Below, piece after piece: positions 17,173 to 25,375 of a stretch of DNA of 64,000 nucleotides. A program made the translations under genes and the position numbers. Within the stretch, counting starts at the first letter, position 1. Every line of letters starts with the position of its first letter. The DNA comes from an uncultured bacterium. GTDB lineage: Bacteria; Bacillota; Clostridia; Oscillospirales; Ruminococcaceae. Location: the NCBI GenBank assembly GCA_905215965.1, contig CAJMSD010000009.1, positions 1 through 64,000 of the forward strand, read 5' to 3'. The notes under the pieces were generated by a model. The model did not search any database, was not told the origin of the DNA, and saw nothing but the letters and a program-made list of their open reading frames with translations.

Positions 17173-17180
17173 GTATTTGA

Positions 17181-18467
17181 ATGAGTGAAAATTTTAAATC
17201 ATGTAATTTTTGCGGCAAGGGCGAAAATAAAGTAAACAATATGTTCTCGGCAGGCAATTCAAATATTTGCGATGAGTGCGTATGCTACTGCTATGAGCTG
17301 ATTTTCGGTTCAGGAATGGCTAAGGCTAAGAGAAAAGCAGCCAATCATCAGGAGAACGATAAAAAGCTTTCGTCAATGAAGCTGCTGAAACCGCAGGAGA
17401 TCAAGGAGTTCCTCGACGAATATGTTGTTGGACAGGACGATGCAAAGATCTCTCTTGCAGTTGCCGTATATAATCACTATAAGCGCATAATGAGTCAGGA
17501 AAACGAAGATGATAACGATGACGGCGTTGAGCTTCAGAAGAGCAATGTGCTGCTTCTCGGTCCGACAGGTGTCGGAAAAACTTTTCTTGCTCAAACGCTT
17601 GCTAAAATGTTAAATGTTCCCTTTGCCATAGCTGATGCTACAACAATTACCGAAGCCGGCTATGTCGGAGACGATGTTGAAAATGTTCTTCTTCGTCTTA
17701 TTCAGGCGGCTGATTACGATGTAAAGGTCGCCGAGCGCGGAATTATTTATATTGATGAGATCGATAAGATCGCACGAAAATCCGAGAATGCTTCGCTGAC
17801 TCGTGACGTAAGCGGCGAGGGAGTTCAGCAGGCTCTGCTGAAAATAATAGAGGGTACCGTTTCAAATGTTCCTCCGCAGGGCGGAAGAAAGCATCCGAAT
17901 CAGGAAACGATCCAGATCAACACTAAAAACATTCTTTTTATCTGCGGCGGTGCTTTTGACGGCCTTGAAAAGACTATCCAGAAGCGAATCGGCAAGGCTC
18001 CTATAGGTTTTGGCGGTGAAATAAAATCTCATAAGGAAGAAAAGAATAATATCTTCAAAAAGGTCGTTCCAAAGGATCTTATCAAATTTGGTATGGTTCC
18101 CGAGTTCGTCGGACGTCTTCCGGTTATAACAGTGCTTGACGAGCTTGATGAGACTTCGCTTGTCCGTATTCTTACAGAGCCTAAAAATGCTCTTATCAAG
18201 CAATATAAGAAGCTCTTTGCTTATGATGACATTGAACTGGAAATCGAAGACGATGCTCTAATTGAAATTGCTAAAAAGGCAATTGCTCAGAAAACGGGAG
18301 CACGAGGACTGCGGTCAATTCTTGAATCAATTCTCATGAATACCATGTTTACCGTTCCGTCGGACGGAAGCATAGCCAAGGTAATCGTGAATTCGGATTG
18401 CGTTGTAAACGGCGAATCACCGATACTTATAAACAGAAGAAATAAAGTAGTATCACATCATGAATAA
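17181..18467 (+). CDS. clpX: ClpX ATPase, unfoldase of ClpXP
   Basis: AAA+ unfoldase of 428 residues delivering substrates to ClpP. The N-terminal zinc domain has Cys8, Cys11, Cys30 and Cys33. Walker A GPTGVGKT lies at about 127-134, Walker B IIYIDEIDK near 190, and the IGF loop that docks on ClpP is present in APIGFGGEI (about 274). The sensor-2 arginine is in KTGARGLRS. Usual length and order (tig-clpP-clpX). Ends at a strong terminator at 18471-18498. Confidence 0.98.
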   Translation: MSENFKSCNFCGKGENKVNNMFSAGNSNICDECVCYCYELIFGSGMAKAKRKAANHQENDKKLSSMKLLKPQEIKEFLDEYVVGQDDAKISLAVAVYNHYKRIMSQENEDDNDDGVELQKSNVLLLGPTGVGKTFLAQTLAKMLNVPFAIADATTITEAGYVGDDVENVLLRLIQAADYDVKVAERGIIYIDEIDKIARKSENASLTRDVSGEGVQQALLKIIEGTVSNVPPQGGRKHPNQETIQINTKNILFICGGAFDGLEKTIQKRIGKAPIGFGGEIKSHKEEKNNIFKKVVPKDLIKFGMVPEFVGRLPVITVLDELDETSLVRILTEPKNALIKQYKKLFAYDDIELEIEDDALIEIAKKAIAQKTGARGLRSILESILMNTMFTVPSDGSIAKVIVNSDCVVNGESPILINRRNKVVSHHE

Positions 18468-18470
18468 TAA

Positions 18471-18498
18471 AAAAGCTGTTGCATTTGCAACAGCTTTT
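18471..18498. terminator. Bidirectional terminator between clpX and Cys-rich peptide gene
   Basis: AAAAGCTGTTGCA and TGCAACAGCTTTT form a 13-base-pair stem with a two-base loop. A T run follows on the plus strand, and the A-rich left flank gives a T run on the minus strand, so it can end clpX and the convergent 50-codon gene. Confidence 0.85.
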
Positions 18499-18513
18499 GT
18501 TGTTTTTAAAGAC

Positions 18514-18666
18514 TTAGCATCCACAGCCGCAATTGTTGTTGCAGCCGCAATTGCTTTCGCAGTTATTGCCGCAGCCGTTACCGCAGCATGAGAAAAGAAT
18601 AACAAAAAGAATAACTAAGAGAATGATCCACCAGCAGCTATTACCTTCAAATCCACAATTACACAT
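18514..18666 (-). CDS. Small Cys-rich single-pass membrane peptide
   Basis: Open reading frame of 50 codons plus stop on the minus strand with an excellent AAGGAG (18676-18681) before the ATG. The peptide begins MCNCGFEGNSCWW, has a hydrophobic stretch of about 12 residues (IILLVILFVILF), and ends in a Cys/Asn/Gly-rich tail (SCCGNGCGNNCESNCGC then more of the same, finishing CGCGC). It holds 13 Cys. Similar tiny YjcZ-like or Cys-tail peptides occur in Clostridia and Bacilli, some linked to spores, but function is not known. The Cys spacing suggests metal or disulfide binding outside the membrane helix. It is divergent from the clpC-type gene and convergent with clpX. Confidence 0.75.
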   Translation of the reverse strand: MCNCGFEGNSCWWIILLVILFVILFSCCGNGCGNNCESNCGCNNNCGCGC

Positions 18667-18842
18667 AAAAAACAACTCCTTAATAAAGATGTATTTGAAA
18701 CTTTTTCTTTTGAATCCGTTTCATAGTACATAATATGATTTTGAGGGAAATGTGTTACAAATTTTTTCAGCTTATTGTTTTCGACCGTTATCGCAGGAAA
18801 TTCGTGGCATACTAATATTGATAGCGATTGGGAGGTTAAAAA

Positions 18843-21185
18843 ATGATTAATACTGAAAGATTTACTCAGCAATCCATTAAAGTAATAGAGCGGTCAGTAA
18901 AAGCTGCGTCAGCAATGGGACATACCTATGTCGGAAGTGAACACGTCTTATTTGCAATTTTGTCTGATGAAAGATTAAACGTTGCGCAGCTTTTGATTAT
19001 GAACGGAATGGATGCAGATACGCTGAGAACTGAAATAATTCAGATGGTAGGGCAGGGAACTCCTTCAAATTTGAATCAATGCTGCTGTACGACGGCATTA
19101 AAAAAAATATTCGATACTGCTTATGAGATCGCTAAGTCTCACGAACAGAAACAGGTTGCTCCTTCACATATTCTGTTGGCAATGATGAGTGACGATTCGT
19201 GCAGCGCTTCTGTTCTGATGAAAAAAATGAATATAAGCTTTAACGGTGTATTTTCGGGAATGAGTATCAACGCATCCGATAAAATAAACACTGATATGTA
19301 TACGATCCTGAAGCCTAAGCAATCACAGCTTCCGAACTTGTTTAAATACGGAAAAAATATCACTGACTTAGGCGAGATCAAAAAAAATGATCCTCTTATT
19401 GGCAGAGAAAAAGAAATTGCAAGCGTTCTCAGAATATTATCAAGGCGAAATAAAAATAATCCGTGCCTTATCGGAGAAGCCGGCGTCGGCAAGACAGCGA
19501 TCGTTGAGGGCGTTGCCGAGCTTTTTATACGCAATCTTGTTCCTGACAGATTAAAAAATAAATTTATCTTTTCGCTCGACCTGACTTCGCTTTTATCGGG
19601 TGCGAAATACAGGGGAGATTTTGAGGAAAGAATAAAAGCGTGCATAGATGAGGCTGTAAATGCAGGCAATATAATTTTGTTCATAGATGAAATTCATACC
19701 ATTGTAGGCGCAGGAGCAGCCGAGGGAGCAATAGATGCCGCTAATATTATGAAGCCTCAGCTCGCAAGAGGAGAGCTTCAGGTCATCGGAGCAACTACTT
19801 TTAGCGAATACAGAAAAAGTATCGAAAAGGATTCGGCGCTTGAACGAAGATTTCAGTCTGTTCAGGTCAATGAACCGTCGGTCGAAAAATGTATTGATAT
19901 CATAAAAGGGATAAAAAAGCGGTACGAAGATTTTCATTCGGTAAAGATAAATGATGATATAATTGAAATATGCGTCAGACTTGCATCGCACTATATAACA
20001 GAGCGTTTTCTCCCGGATAAGGCGATAGACATCATGGACGAAGCCTGCGCAAGGGCAAAAATACTGTCTACGGGCGTCCTAAGAAGTGATACCGATATTA
20101 TAAATTTGAATGAATCAAAGGTCAAGCTCAATGAGATAGGAAATTATCTTAACGCGAACAATTCAGAGATATATGTGACAAAGGAAGATGTCCTTGAAGT
20201 TATTTCAGCAAAATCAGGAATACCGTTAAATAAAATTAGTGTTGAAAATATTCAAAATCTTAATTCACTTGAGGAAAAGCTTTCAGAGCTGATCGTAGGG
20301 CATGATGACGCTGTTGAAAAGGTCTCCAAAGCTATACGAAGAGCAGAATCAGGATTAAGAGATAATACGCGTCCCACGGCGTCATTTTTATTTGCCGGAC
20401 CTACCGGAGTAGGAAAAACCGAGCTTGCAAAGGCTCTTGCGGAGGTGCTTTTTGGTTCTAAAAATAATCTCATAAGATTAGATATGTCCGAATTTATGGA
20501 AAGGCATTCCGTTTCGAAATTAATTGGAGCGCCTCCGGGATACGCCGGATATGATGACGACAGCGGAGGATTCTGTGAACGAATAAGGAGAAATCCCTAT
20601 TCGCTCATCTTGTTTGACGAAATTGAGAAGGCAGACAGGGACGTTTTAAATTTGCTTTTGCAGATACTCGATGACGGACAGCTGACGGATTCATCGATGA
20701 GAAAGGTGAGCTTCAGAAACTGTATAATTATAATGACTACAAATGCAGGCGCGGAAATGTTTTTGAATAAAACATCTATCGGATTCAATGAAGCAGAAAC
20801 AGAGCAAGGAAGCACAAGAAAGATAAATAATGTGAAATCGGAATTCAGAACCGAATTTATCAATAGGATCGATGATATAATAATATTTGACGAATTTAAA
20901 CACGATGAACTTTTAAAAATCAGCAGCCGAGAGCTTAACAAGTTAAGGGACAGAGCAAATAATCTTGGAATCAGTATAAGCTATTCGGAAGAGGTTCTTG
21001 AATCGATAGCAAATACAAGTGAAACCAAAAAATACGGCGCTCGCCCAATCAAACGAAGAATCACAGAGCTGATCGAAAATGAACTTGCTTCAATGATAAT
21101 AAAAAGATCGGTCATAAGCGGCGATAAGATTAACATAGATGTTAAAAACAATAAAATAATGTTTTCGAAGTTTGCTTCTGTCTGA
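18843..21185 (+). CDS. clpC: ClpC-type AAA+ ATPase (Clp protease regulatory subunit)
   Basis: Double-ring HSP100 unfoldase of 780 residues. Order: Clp N-domain repeats (about 1-140), first AAA domain with Walker A GEAGVGKT at about 211 and Walker B ILFIDEIHT, a short middle region, second AAA domain with Walker A GPTGVGKT at about 519 and LILFDEIEK, then the D2 small domain. The SIGFNEAE loop is the IGF/L motif for docking on ClpP, so this works with the protease rather than as ClpB. I see no long ClpB-like coiled coil and no obvious UVR motif, so ClpA/ClpC is the best class. GGAGG precedes the ATG. No mcsA, mcsB or ctsR neighbours are seen. Confidence 0.92.
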   Translation: MINTERFTQQSIKVIERSVKAASAMGHTYVGSEHVLFAILSDERLNVAQLLIMNGMDADTLRTEIIQMVGQGTPSNLNQCCCTTALKKIFDTAYEIAKSHEQKQVAPSHILLAMMSDDSCSASVLMKKMNISFNGVFSGMSINASDKINTDMYTILKPKQSQLPNLFKYGKNITDLGEIKKNDPLIGREKEIASVLRILSRRNKNNPCLIGEAGVGKTAIVEGVAELFIRNLVPDRLKNKFIFSLDLTSLLSGAKYRGDFEERIKACIDEAVNAGNIILFIDEIHTIVGAGAAEGAIDAANIMKPQLARGELQVIGATTFSEYRKSIEKDSALERRFQSVQVNEPSVEKCIDIIKGIKKRYEDFHSVKINDDIIEICVRLASHYITERFLPDKAIDIMDEACARAKILSTGVLRSDTDIINLNESKVKLNEIGNYLNANNSEIYVTKEDVLEVISAKSGIPLNKISVENIQNLNSLEEKLSELIVGHDDAVEKVSKAIRRAESGLRDNTRPTASFLFAGPTGVGKTELAKALAEVLFGSKNNLIRLDMSEFMERHSVSKLIGAPPGYAGYDDDSGGFCERIRRNPYSLILFDEIEKADRDVLNLLLQILDDGQLTDSSMRKVSFRNCIIIMTTNAGAEMFLNKTSIGFNEAETEQGSTRKINNVKSEFRTEFINRIDDIIIFDEFKHDELLKISSRELNKLRDRANNLGISISYSEEVLESIANTSETKKYGARPIKRRITELIENELASMIIKRSVISGDKINIDVKNNKIMFSKFASV

Positions 21186-21205
21186 ATATAAGTTTTTGGT
21201 AAAAA

Positions 21206-21232
21206 TCCCCGTTCAAATTAAATGAACGGGGA
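21206..21232. terminator. Terminator between clpC and EamA gene
   Basis: TCCCCGTTCA and TGAACGGGGA form a ten-base-pair stem. On the minus strand it is followed by TTTTTACC, so it best serves the EamA gene, but both convergent genes may end here. Confidence 0.8.
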
Positions 21233-21234
21233 AA

Positions 21235-22089
21235 TTATATCAGCAGAAGCGTTCCGACAGTGATCAGAACAAGTCCGAGCAAAGATTTTTTCGTTATTTT
21301 TTCTTTCAGTATAAAATAAGAAAAAGCAATTGTTATCAGTATGCTGAGCTTATCAATAGGCACAACTACGCTTGCCTGGCCGTCCTGCAAAGCCTTGTAA
21401 TAACACAGCCAAGATAATCCGGTCGTTAATCCCGAAAGGCAAATAAACAGCAAATTTTGCTTACTGATCTTGTTTATGTCACATTGTTTGCCTGTTACAA
21501 AAACCATGCACCATGCCATGACAAGTACGACAATGGTACGTATTGCAGTGCCAAGATTTGAGTCAATCTCACTTATTCCTATTTTGCCGAGAATTGATGT
21601 CAGACTTGCAAAAACAGCTGACAGAACAGCATAAAATATCCAGCCGCGGCCTGTTGATTCCTTGACAGACTGCTGTTTTGTTATCATAAGATAAGTGCCG
21701 ATACCGATCAAAATCATACAAATAATTTTTAAAGCACTGAGTTTTTCTCCGAGCACAATAAAAGCAAGCAGCATTGTAAGTATCGTACTTGATTTGTCGA
21801 TCGGCGCGACTTTGTTGACGTTACCGAGCTGTAAAGCCTTGAAATAGCACAGCCAGCTTCCTCCGGTAGCAAGTCCCGACAGAACCAGAAACAGCAGCGT
21901 TTTATCGGAAATGCTGTCTATATCCTGAAAAGCGCCTGTGATAAATACCATCAGCCATGAAAATATCAAAATTATTATCGTTCGTATTGCCGTTGCAACA
22001 GTAGAATCCGTGTTTTTTATTCCGATCTTTGCGAGTACAGCGGTAATTCCTGCAAAAAAAGCCGAACAGAATGCAAATGTTATCCACAC
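21235..22089 (-). CDS. EamA/DMT family transporter
   Basis: Integral membrane protein of 284 residues with about ten hydrophobic helices, the standard drug/metabolite transporter layout. It is an internal duplication: FAFCSAFFAGITAVLAKIGI in the first half is repeated as YAVLSAVFASLTSILGKIGI in the second, each followed by an ATAIRTI segment. Such proteins export or import amino acids, nucleotides or other metabolites; the substrate cannot be read from sequence. The start is GTG at 22089 following AGGTGA. It has its own sigma-A promoter and sits divergent from tRNA-Leu. Confidence 0.9.
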   Translation of the reverse strand: MWITFAFCSAFFAGITAVLAKIGIKNTDSTVATAIRTIIILIFSWLMVFITGAFQDIDSISDKTLLFLVLSGLATGGSWLCYFKALQLGNVNKVAPIDKSSTILTMLLAFIVLGEKLSALKIICMILIGIGTYLMITKQQSVKESTGRGWIFYAVLSAVFASLTSILGKIGISEIDSNLGTAIRTIVVLVMAWCMVFVTGKQCDINKISKQNLLFICLSGLTTGLSWLCYYKALQDGQASVVVPIDKLSILITIAFSYFILKEKITKKSLLGLVLITVGTLLLI

Positions 22090-22111
22090 TGTAAATCACC
22101 TACTTTTATTT

Positions 22112-22140
22112 ATTATATCACTCTGCATTATTTTCGTCAA
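22112..22140 (-). promoter_or_regulatory. Sigma-A promoter of EamA gene
   Basis: Minus-strand TTGACG (22135-22140) and TATAAT (22112-22117) with a 17-base spacer, 22 bases before the GTG start. Confidence 0.8.
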
Positions 22141-22205
22141 TTATTGGTGAGGAATTTCTAAACTGCCGATCATAAAAAATTTTATTATTTAAAAATCAAA
22201 AAATA

Positions 22206-22234
22206 TTGACAGCTGCGATGAGTTATGATATAAT
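22206..22234 (+). promoter_or_regulatory. Sigma-A promoter of tRNA-Leu
   Basis: TTGACA (22206-22211) and TATAAT (22229-22234) with a 17-base spacer; start expected near 22241, about 37 bases before the mature tRNA. Confidence 0.85.
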
Positions 22235-22277
22235 TGTAAATGTAGGTGTTATAAATAAACTGATTTTAAATATATGT

Positions 22278-22364
22278 GCCGGAATGATGGAATTGGCAGA
22301 CGTGCTGGACTCAAAATCCAGTGGTGGCAACACCGTGCGGGTTCGACCCCCGCTTCCGGCACCA
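22278..22364 (+). tRNA. tRNA-Leu (CAA)
   Basis: Class II tRNA of 87 bases including the encoded CCA. The acceptor stem is GCCGGAA paired with TTCCGGC, the discriminator base is A22361 and CCA is at 22362-22364. The anticodon stem CTGGA/TCCAG encloses the loop CTCAAAA, giving anticodon CAA and reading UUG. A variable arm (TGGTGGCAACACCG) and the T-loop GGTTCGACCCC are clear. A small hairpin, GCCGAG-GTAT-CTCGGC, follows directly at 22365-22380. Confidence 0.97.
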
Positions 22365-22387
22365 GCCGAGGTATCTCGGCGGAATGC

Positions 22388-22415
22388 ATCGGATTTACTT
22401 TAGGGTGGATCCGAC
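22388..22415 (+). terminator. Terminator hairpin after tRNA-Leu (copy 1 of a repeat)
   Basis: Imperfect hairpin with TCGGAT and ATCCGA arms, followed by a T-rich tail. The same sequence with three changes recurs at 23274-23301, so the two copies bracket the GNAT gene as direct repeats. Confidence 0.7.
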
Positions 22416-22451
22416 TTTAATTTTATAATATTAATTTAAGGAGATCGTTGT

Positions 22452-22487
22452 TTGAATAATAATAACAGACCTGAGATAGCAGCGTAA
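22452..22487 (+). CDS. Candidate 11-codon leader peptide upstream of GNAT gene
   Basis: AAGGAG at 22438-22443 precedes a TTG at 22452 by eight bases. The frame reads (M)NNNNRPEIAA and stops at TAA 22485-22487, one base before the first arm of the hairpin at 22488-22527. Another frame then stays open from 22480 to a stop at 22567-22569, reading REVCEYFLTLTSRGASTTFR and overlapping the GNAT start. Removing one T at 22485 would join the two into a single 38-codon peptide. Position and form suggest a translational-control ORF, but it is too short to prove coding. Confidence 0.4.
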   Translation: MNNNNRPEIAA

Positions 22488-22527
22488 ACGGGAGGTTTGC
22501 GAATACTTTCTCACACTAACCTCCCGT
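22488..22527 (+). promoter_or_regulatory. Inverted repeat in GNAT leader, candidate attenuator
   Basis: ACGGGAGGTT (22488-22497) and AACCTCCCGT (22518-22527) form a perfect ten-base-pair stem around a 20-base loop, placed between a micro-ORF and the GNAT ribosome site (CAGGAGG at 22545-22551). The left arm itself contains a GGAGG. No T run follows, so it is not a plain terminator. Confidence 0.55.
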
Positions 22528-22558
22528 GGTGCGTCAACAACTTTCAGGAGGAAAAATA

Positions 22559-23215
22559 ATGAAAATTAATGACTGTATTATCCGTTTGGAAACAAAAAAT
22601 GATTACCGAGCCGTGGAAAATCTAACTCGTGAGGCATTCTGGAATTTGAACTTTCCCGGTGCATACGAGCATTATTTTGCACATATTATGAGAGATCATG
22701 CCGATTTTGTTCCGGAGCTTGATTTCGTTATCGAAATTAACGGCAAGATCATAGCTAACATAATGTACACTAAAGCTAAACTTGTCGACGAATGCGGAAC
22801 AATAAAAGATGTTCTTTCATTTGGACCGATAAGTGTTTTGCCTGAATACCAACGAAAGGGATATGGAAAGCTTCTTATTGAGCATACTTTTTCAAAGGCA
22901 ATAGAGCTGGGATTTGACACTGTTGTAATATTAGGAGATCCTAATAATTATGTTTCGCGCGGATTCAAAAGCTGTATCAAATACAATGTTTCCTTAGAAG
23001 GAGACCAGTTTCCTGCGGCGCTGCTTGTAAAGGAACTTCAAGAAGGTGTACTTGACGGTAGAAGATGGTATTTTCATGAAAGTCCTGTTGCGGAATTACT
23101 AAATGACGAGGAAAGAATAGAGCTTTTTGATGCCGAATTTTCACCTAAAGTCAAGGAGTGGCAAACAAGTCAGGAGGCATTTTTCATTCATTCACATTCT
23201 TTTTTAAAAGAATAA
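22559..23215 (+). CDS. GNAT family N-acetyltransferase
   Basis: Acetyl-CoA-dependent acetyltransferase of 218 residues. The acetyl-CoA loop QRKGYGKLLIEH (about 98-109), preceded by FGPISVLPEY, is the A motif of the fold, and VVILGDPNNYVSRGFK is the following B-motif region. The substrate is not evident; it could be a small molecule or a protein N-terminus. The ATG at 22559 is chosen from GGAGG eight bases upstream. The gene sits in a small unit with a micro-ORF and hairpin before it and near-identical terminators on both sides, next to tRNA-Leu, which suggests it may have been acquired as a cassette. Confidence 0.88.
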   Translation: MKINDCIIRLETKNDYRAVENLTREAFWNLNFPGAYEHYFAHIMRDHADFVPELDFVIEINGKIIANIMYTKAKLVDECGTIKDVLSFGPISVLPEYQRKGYGKLLIEHTFSKAIELGFDTVVILGDPNNYVSRGFKSCIKYNVSLEGDQFPAALLVKELQEGVLDGRRWYFHESPVAELLNDEERIELFDAEFSPKVKEWQTSQEAFFIHSHSFLKE

Positions 23216-23273
23216 AATGGGACAAAACTGACGTTATGCTATAATTAGTAAATTAAAATCTTTTGCAAAAATT

Positions 23274-23301
23274 ATCGGATTTACTTTGGGGTAGATCCGA
23301 T
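23274..23301 (+). terminator. Terminator after GNAT gene (copy 2 of the repeat)
   Basis: TCGGAT ... ATCCGA hairpin followed by a run of eight T's, a good intrinsic terminator. It matches 22388-22415 at 25 of 28 positions. The rest of 23216-23578 holds the oadA promoter and an untranslated leader of about 130 bases with no recognisable riboswitch. Confidence 0.8.
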
Positions 23302-23430
23302 TTTTTTTGATCGTTCGGATAAAATCAATCCATAACAATTTGTGCTGCACTTAAGTGTTATTGATTGAATGATTAAAAATATAAAATTAATTGCTTTTTC
23401 CAAAAAACTATAGATTTTTTTTAATGAATA

Positions 23431-23439
23431 TGGTATAAT
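23431..23439 (+). promoter_or_regulatory. Extended -10 promoter of oxaloacetate decarboxylase operon
   Basis: TGG then TATAAT at 23434-23439. The -35 region is poor (TAGATT at 23411). The transcript would begin near 23446, leaving a leader of about 130 bases. Confidence 0.6.
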
Positions 23440-23578
23440 TTTATCATAAGTGCGTTCTAATATGAACAGTACGAAATAACAATTATATGAAAATCCAAAA
23501 AATTGTATTATCATATTTTTTGTCAGATCCGGTTGATGCTTTTTTGCATTGGCTAAACGAAAGGAATGGTTATAAATT

Positions 23579-24979
23579 ATGAGAAAGGTTCAGTTAACTG
23601 AAACCGTTTTGCGTGACGCAAATCAGTCTTTAATGGCTACTCGTCTTCCGTATAAGGACTACGAGGGAATTCTGCACGATATGGATAAGGCAGGGTATTA
23701 TTCCATTGAATGCTGGGGCGGTGCAACATTTGATTCATGTCTTAGATATTTAGGTGAGGATCCATGGGAGCGCCTCAGAAATCTCAGAAAAAATCTTCCG
23801 AACAGCAGACTTCAGATGCTCCTCAGAGGACAGAATCTTCTTGGTTATAAGCACTATCATGATGATGTTGTTGAAAAATTTATCGAGCTTTCTATTAAGA
23901 ACGGAATAGATGTAATTCGTATTTTTGACGCTCTTAATGATTTCAGAAACATTAAAACTGCTCTTGAAGCAACAATGAAATATGCAACTGACAAGACTAT
24001 TGCTTCCGGTTGTATTTCCTATACTCAGAGCCCTGTTCATACTGTAGATAAGTATATTGAAATGTGCAAAGAGCTTAAGAATATGGGATTCCAGACGATC
24101 TGTCTCAAGGATATGGCAGGTACAATGTCACCGTATGAAGCAGAGCATCTTATCAAGGGAATCAAAGATGCCGTTGGTGATATGCCTCTTATTCTCCACA
24201 CACACTGCACAACGGGAATGGCATATATGACGATTACAAAGGCTATCGAATCGGGAATCGATGTTATCGATACTGCAACTTCATGCTTTTCCGGAGGCAC
24301 TTCGCAGCCTGCAACAGAGACAATGTTCTATGCTCTCCAGCAGTATGGCATTGACTGTGGTCTTAATGAGGATATCATTAATAAGGTAAACGACTATTTC
24401 AAGCCCGTAAAGCAGAAATATATTGATAACGGTCAGCTGAATCCGAAGAGCCTTGCAACAGATGCTCAGGCGCTTGTTTATAAGGTTCCCGGCGGTATGC
24501 TCTCGAATATGATCGCTAATCTTACCGATATGAAGGCTATGGATAAATTTGATGCTGCTCTTGCCGAAATCCCAAAGGTACGCGCAGACCTGGGATATCC
24601 TCCGCTTGTAACTCCTCTTTCTCAGATGGTGGGAAATCAGGCTGTTACAAATGTGCTTGTAGGCGAGAGATACAAGAATATCTCAAAGGAAGTCAAGAAT
24701 TACATCAAGGGCGAGTACGGTATTGCTCCTGCACCTATAAATAAGGAACTCAGCGAAAAGGTTCTCGGCGCTGACGGCAAGCCTGTTGACTGCCGTGATG
24801 AGGATAAAAAGCGTACCGGAGAGGATTTCAAGGCAGCTAAAGAAGCTCTCGGCGATCTTGCTAAGTCAGAGGAAGATGTAATGAGCTATATCTGCTATCC
24901 CGACCAGACCGTTAAATTCCTTAAAGCACGCAAAGAAAAAGAAGAAAATGAAGCAGTATATACAATTGAGGAAATGTAA
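23579..24979 (+). CDS. oadA: Oxaloacetate decarboxylase alpha subunit (carboxyltransferase)
   Basis: Carboxyltransferase subunit of the Na+-translocating oxaloacetate decarboxylase, 466 residues. It transfers the carboxyl group of oxaloacetate to biotin. The HMGL-like TIM barrel opens with LTETVLRDANQSLMATR, and the metal and substrate residues lie in LKDMAGTMSP and HTHCTTGMAYM. The C-terminal conserved domain is present (about 310-460), but there is no biotin domain; biotin is carried by the separate protein two genes on. Related pyruvate carboxylase B subunits look similar, but the gamma, biotin and beta genes fix the assignment. Confidence 0.94.
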   Translation: MRKVQLTETVLRDANQSLMATRLPYKDYEGILHDMDKAGYYSIECWGGATFDSCLRYLGEDPWERLRNLRKNLPNSRLQMLLRGQNLLGYKHYHDDVVEKFIELSIKNGIDVIRIFDALNDFRNIKTALEATMKYATDKTIASGCISYTQSPVHTVDKYIEMCKELKNMGFQTICLKDMAGTMSPYEAEHLIKGIKDAVGDMPLILHTHCTTGMAYMTITKAIESGIDVIDTATSCFSGGTSQPATETMFYALQQYGIDCGLNEDIINKVNDYFKPVKQKYIDNGQLNPKSLATDAQALVYKVPGGMLSNMIANLTDMKAMDKFDAALAEIPKVRADLGYPPLVTPLSQMVGNQAVTNVLVGERYKNISKEVKNYIKGEYGIAPAPINKELSEKVLGADGKPVDCRDEDKKRTGEDFKAAKEALGDLAKSEEDVMSYICYPDQTVKFLKARKEKEENEAVYTIEEM

Positions 24980-24990
24980 GGAGGTATAAA

Positions 24991-25374
24991 ATGATAAATC
25001 AACTTACATTAGCGGCTTCTACCGCGGCATCCGGAGAAAAGATCAGCATCGGAGATGCAGCTTTAACTGCAGTTTTCGGCTATGCAGTTGTCTTTTTCGG
25101 ACTTGTATTGCTGATGATCGTTATATCGATCGTTGCAGCGATCTTTAAAGCAAAAGACGCCAAACAACGTTCCAATGAGAATAAAGCAGAACCGATAAAA
25201 GCAGAAAATACCGAGGAGACTCCTGCCGCTAAGCTCGCTCCCGGTTCGGCAGGCCATGTTAAGCTTTATGATGTTCCTGATAAGGAGGCTGCAATGATTA
25301 TGGCGATTGTTGCAGATAAGATGCAGAAGCCTCTTAATGAGCTTCGTTTCATTTCAATCAAGGAGGTAAAATAA
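24991..25374 (+). CDS. oadG: Oxaloacetate decarboxylase gamma-like subunit
   Basis: Small membrane protein of 127 residues that in this complex anchors the alpha subunit to the beta channel. There is one hydrophobic segment (about 27-50, AVFGYAVVFFGLVLLMIVIS), then a charged, Pro- and Ala-rich linker and a C-terminal segment (KLYDVPDKEAAMIMAIVADK) found in the OAD_gamma family. It lies 11 bases after oadA with AGGAGG, and two bases before the biotin protein gene. Confidence 0.85.
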   Translation: MINQLTLAASTAASGEKISIGDAALTAVFGYAVVFFGLVLLMIVISIVAAIFKAKDAKQRSNENKAEPIKAENTEETPAAKLAPGSAGHVKLYDVPDKEAAMIMAIVADKMQKPLNELRFISIKEVK

Positions 25375-25375
25375 A

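Noticed and set aside
18775..18820. Sporulation-type promoter before the clpC-type gene (CATACTA at 18808)
   Set aside because: The -10-like match lacks a convincing -35 at the right distance, and there is no other sign of sporulation control here.
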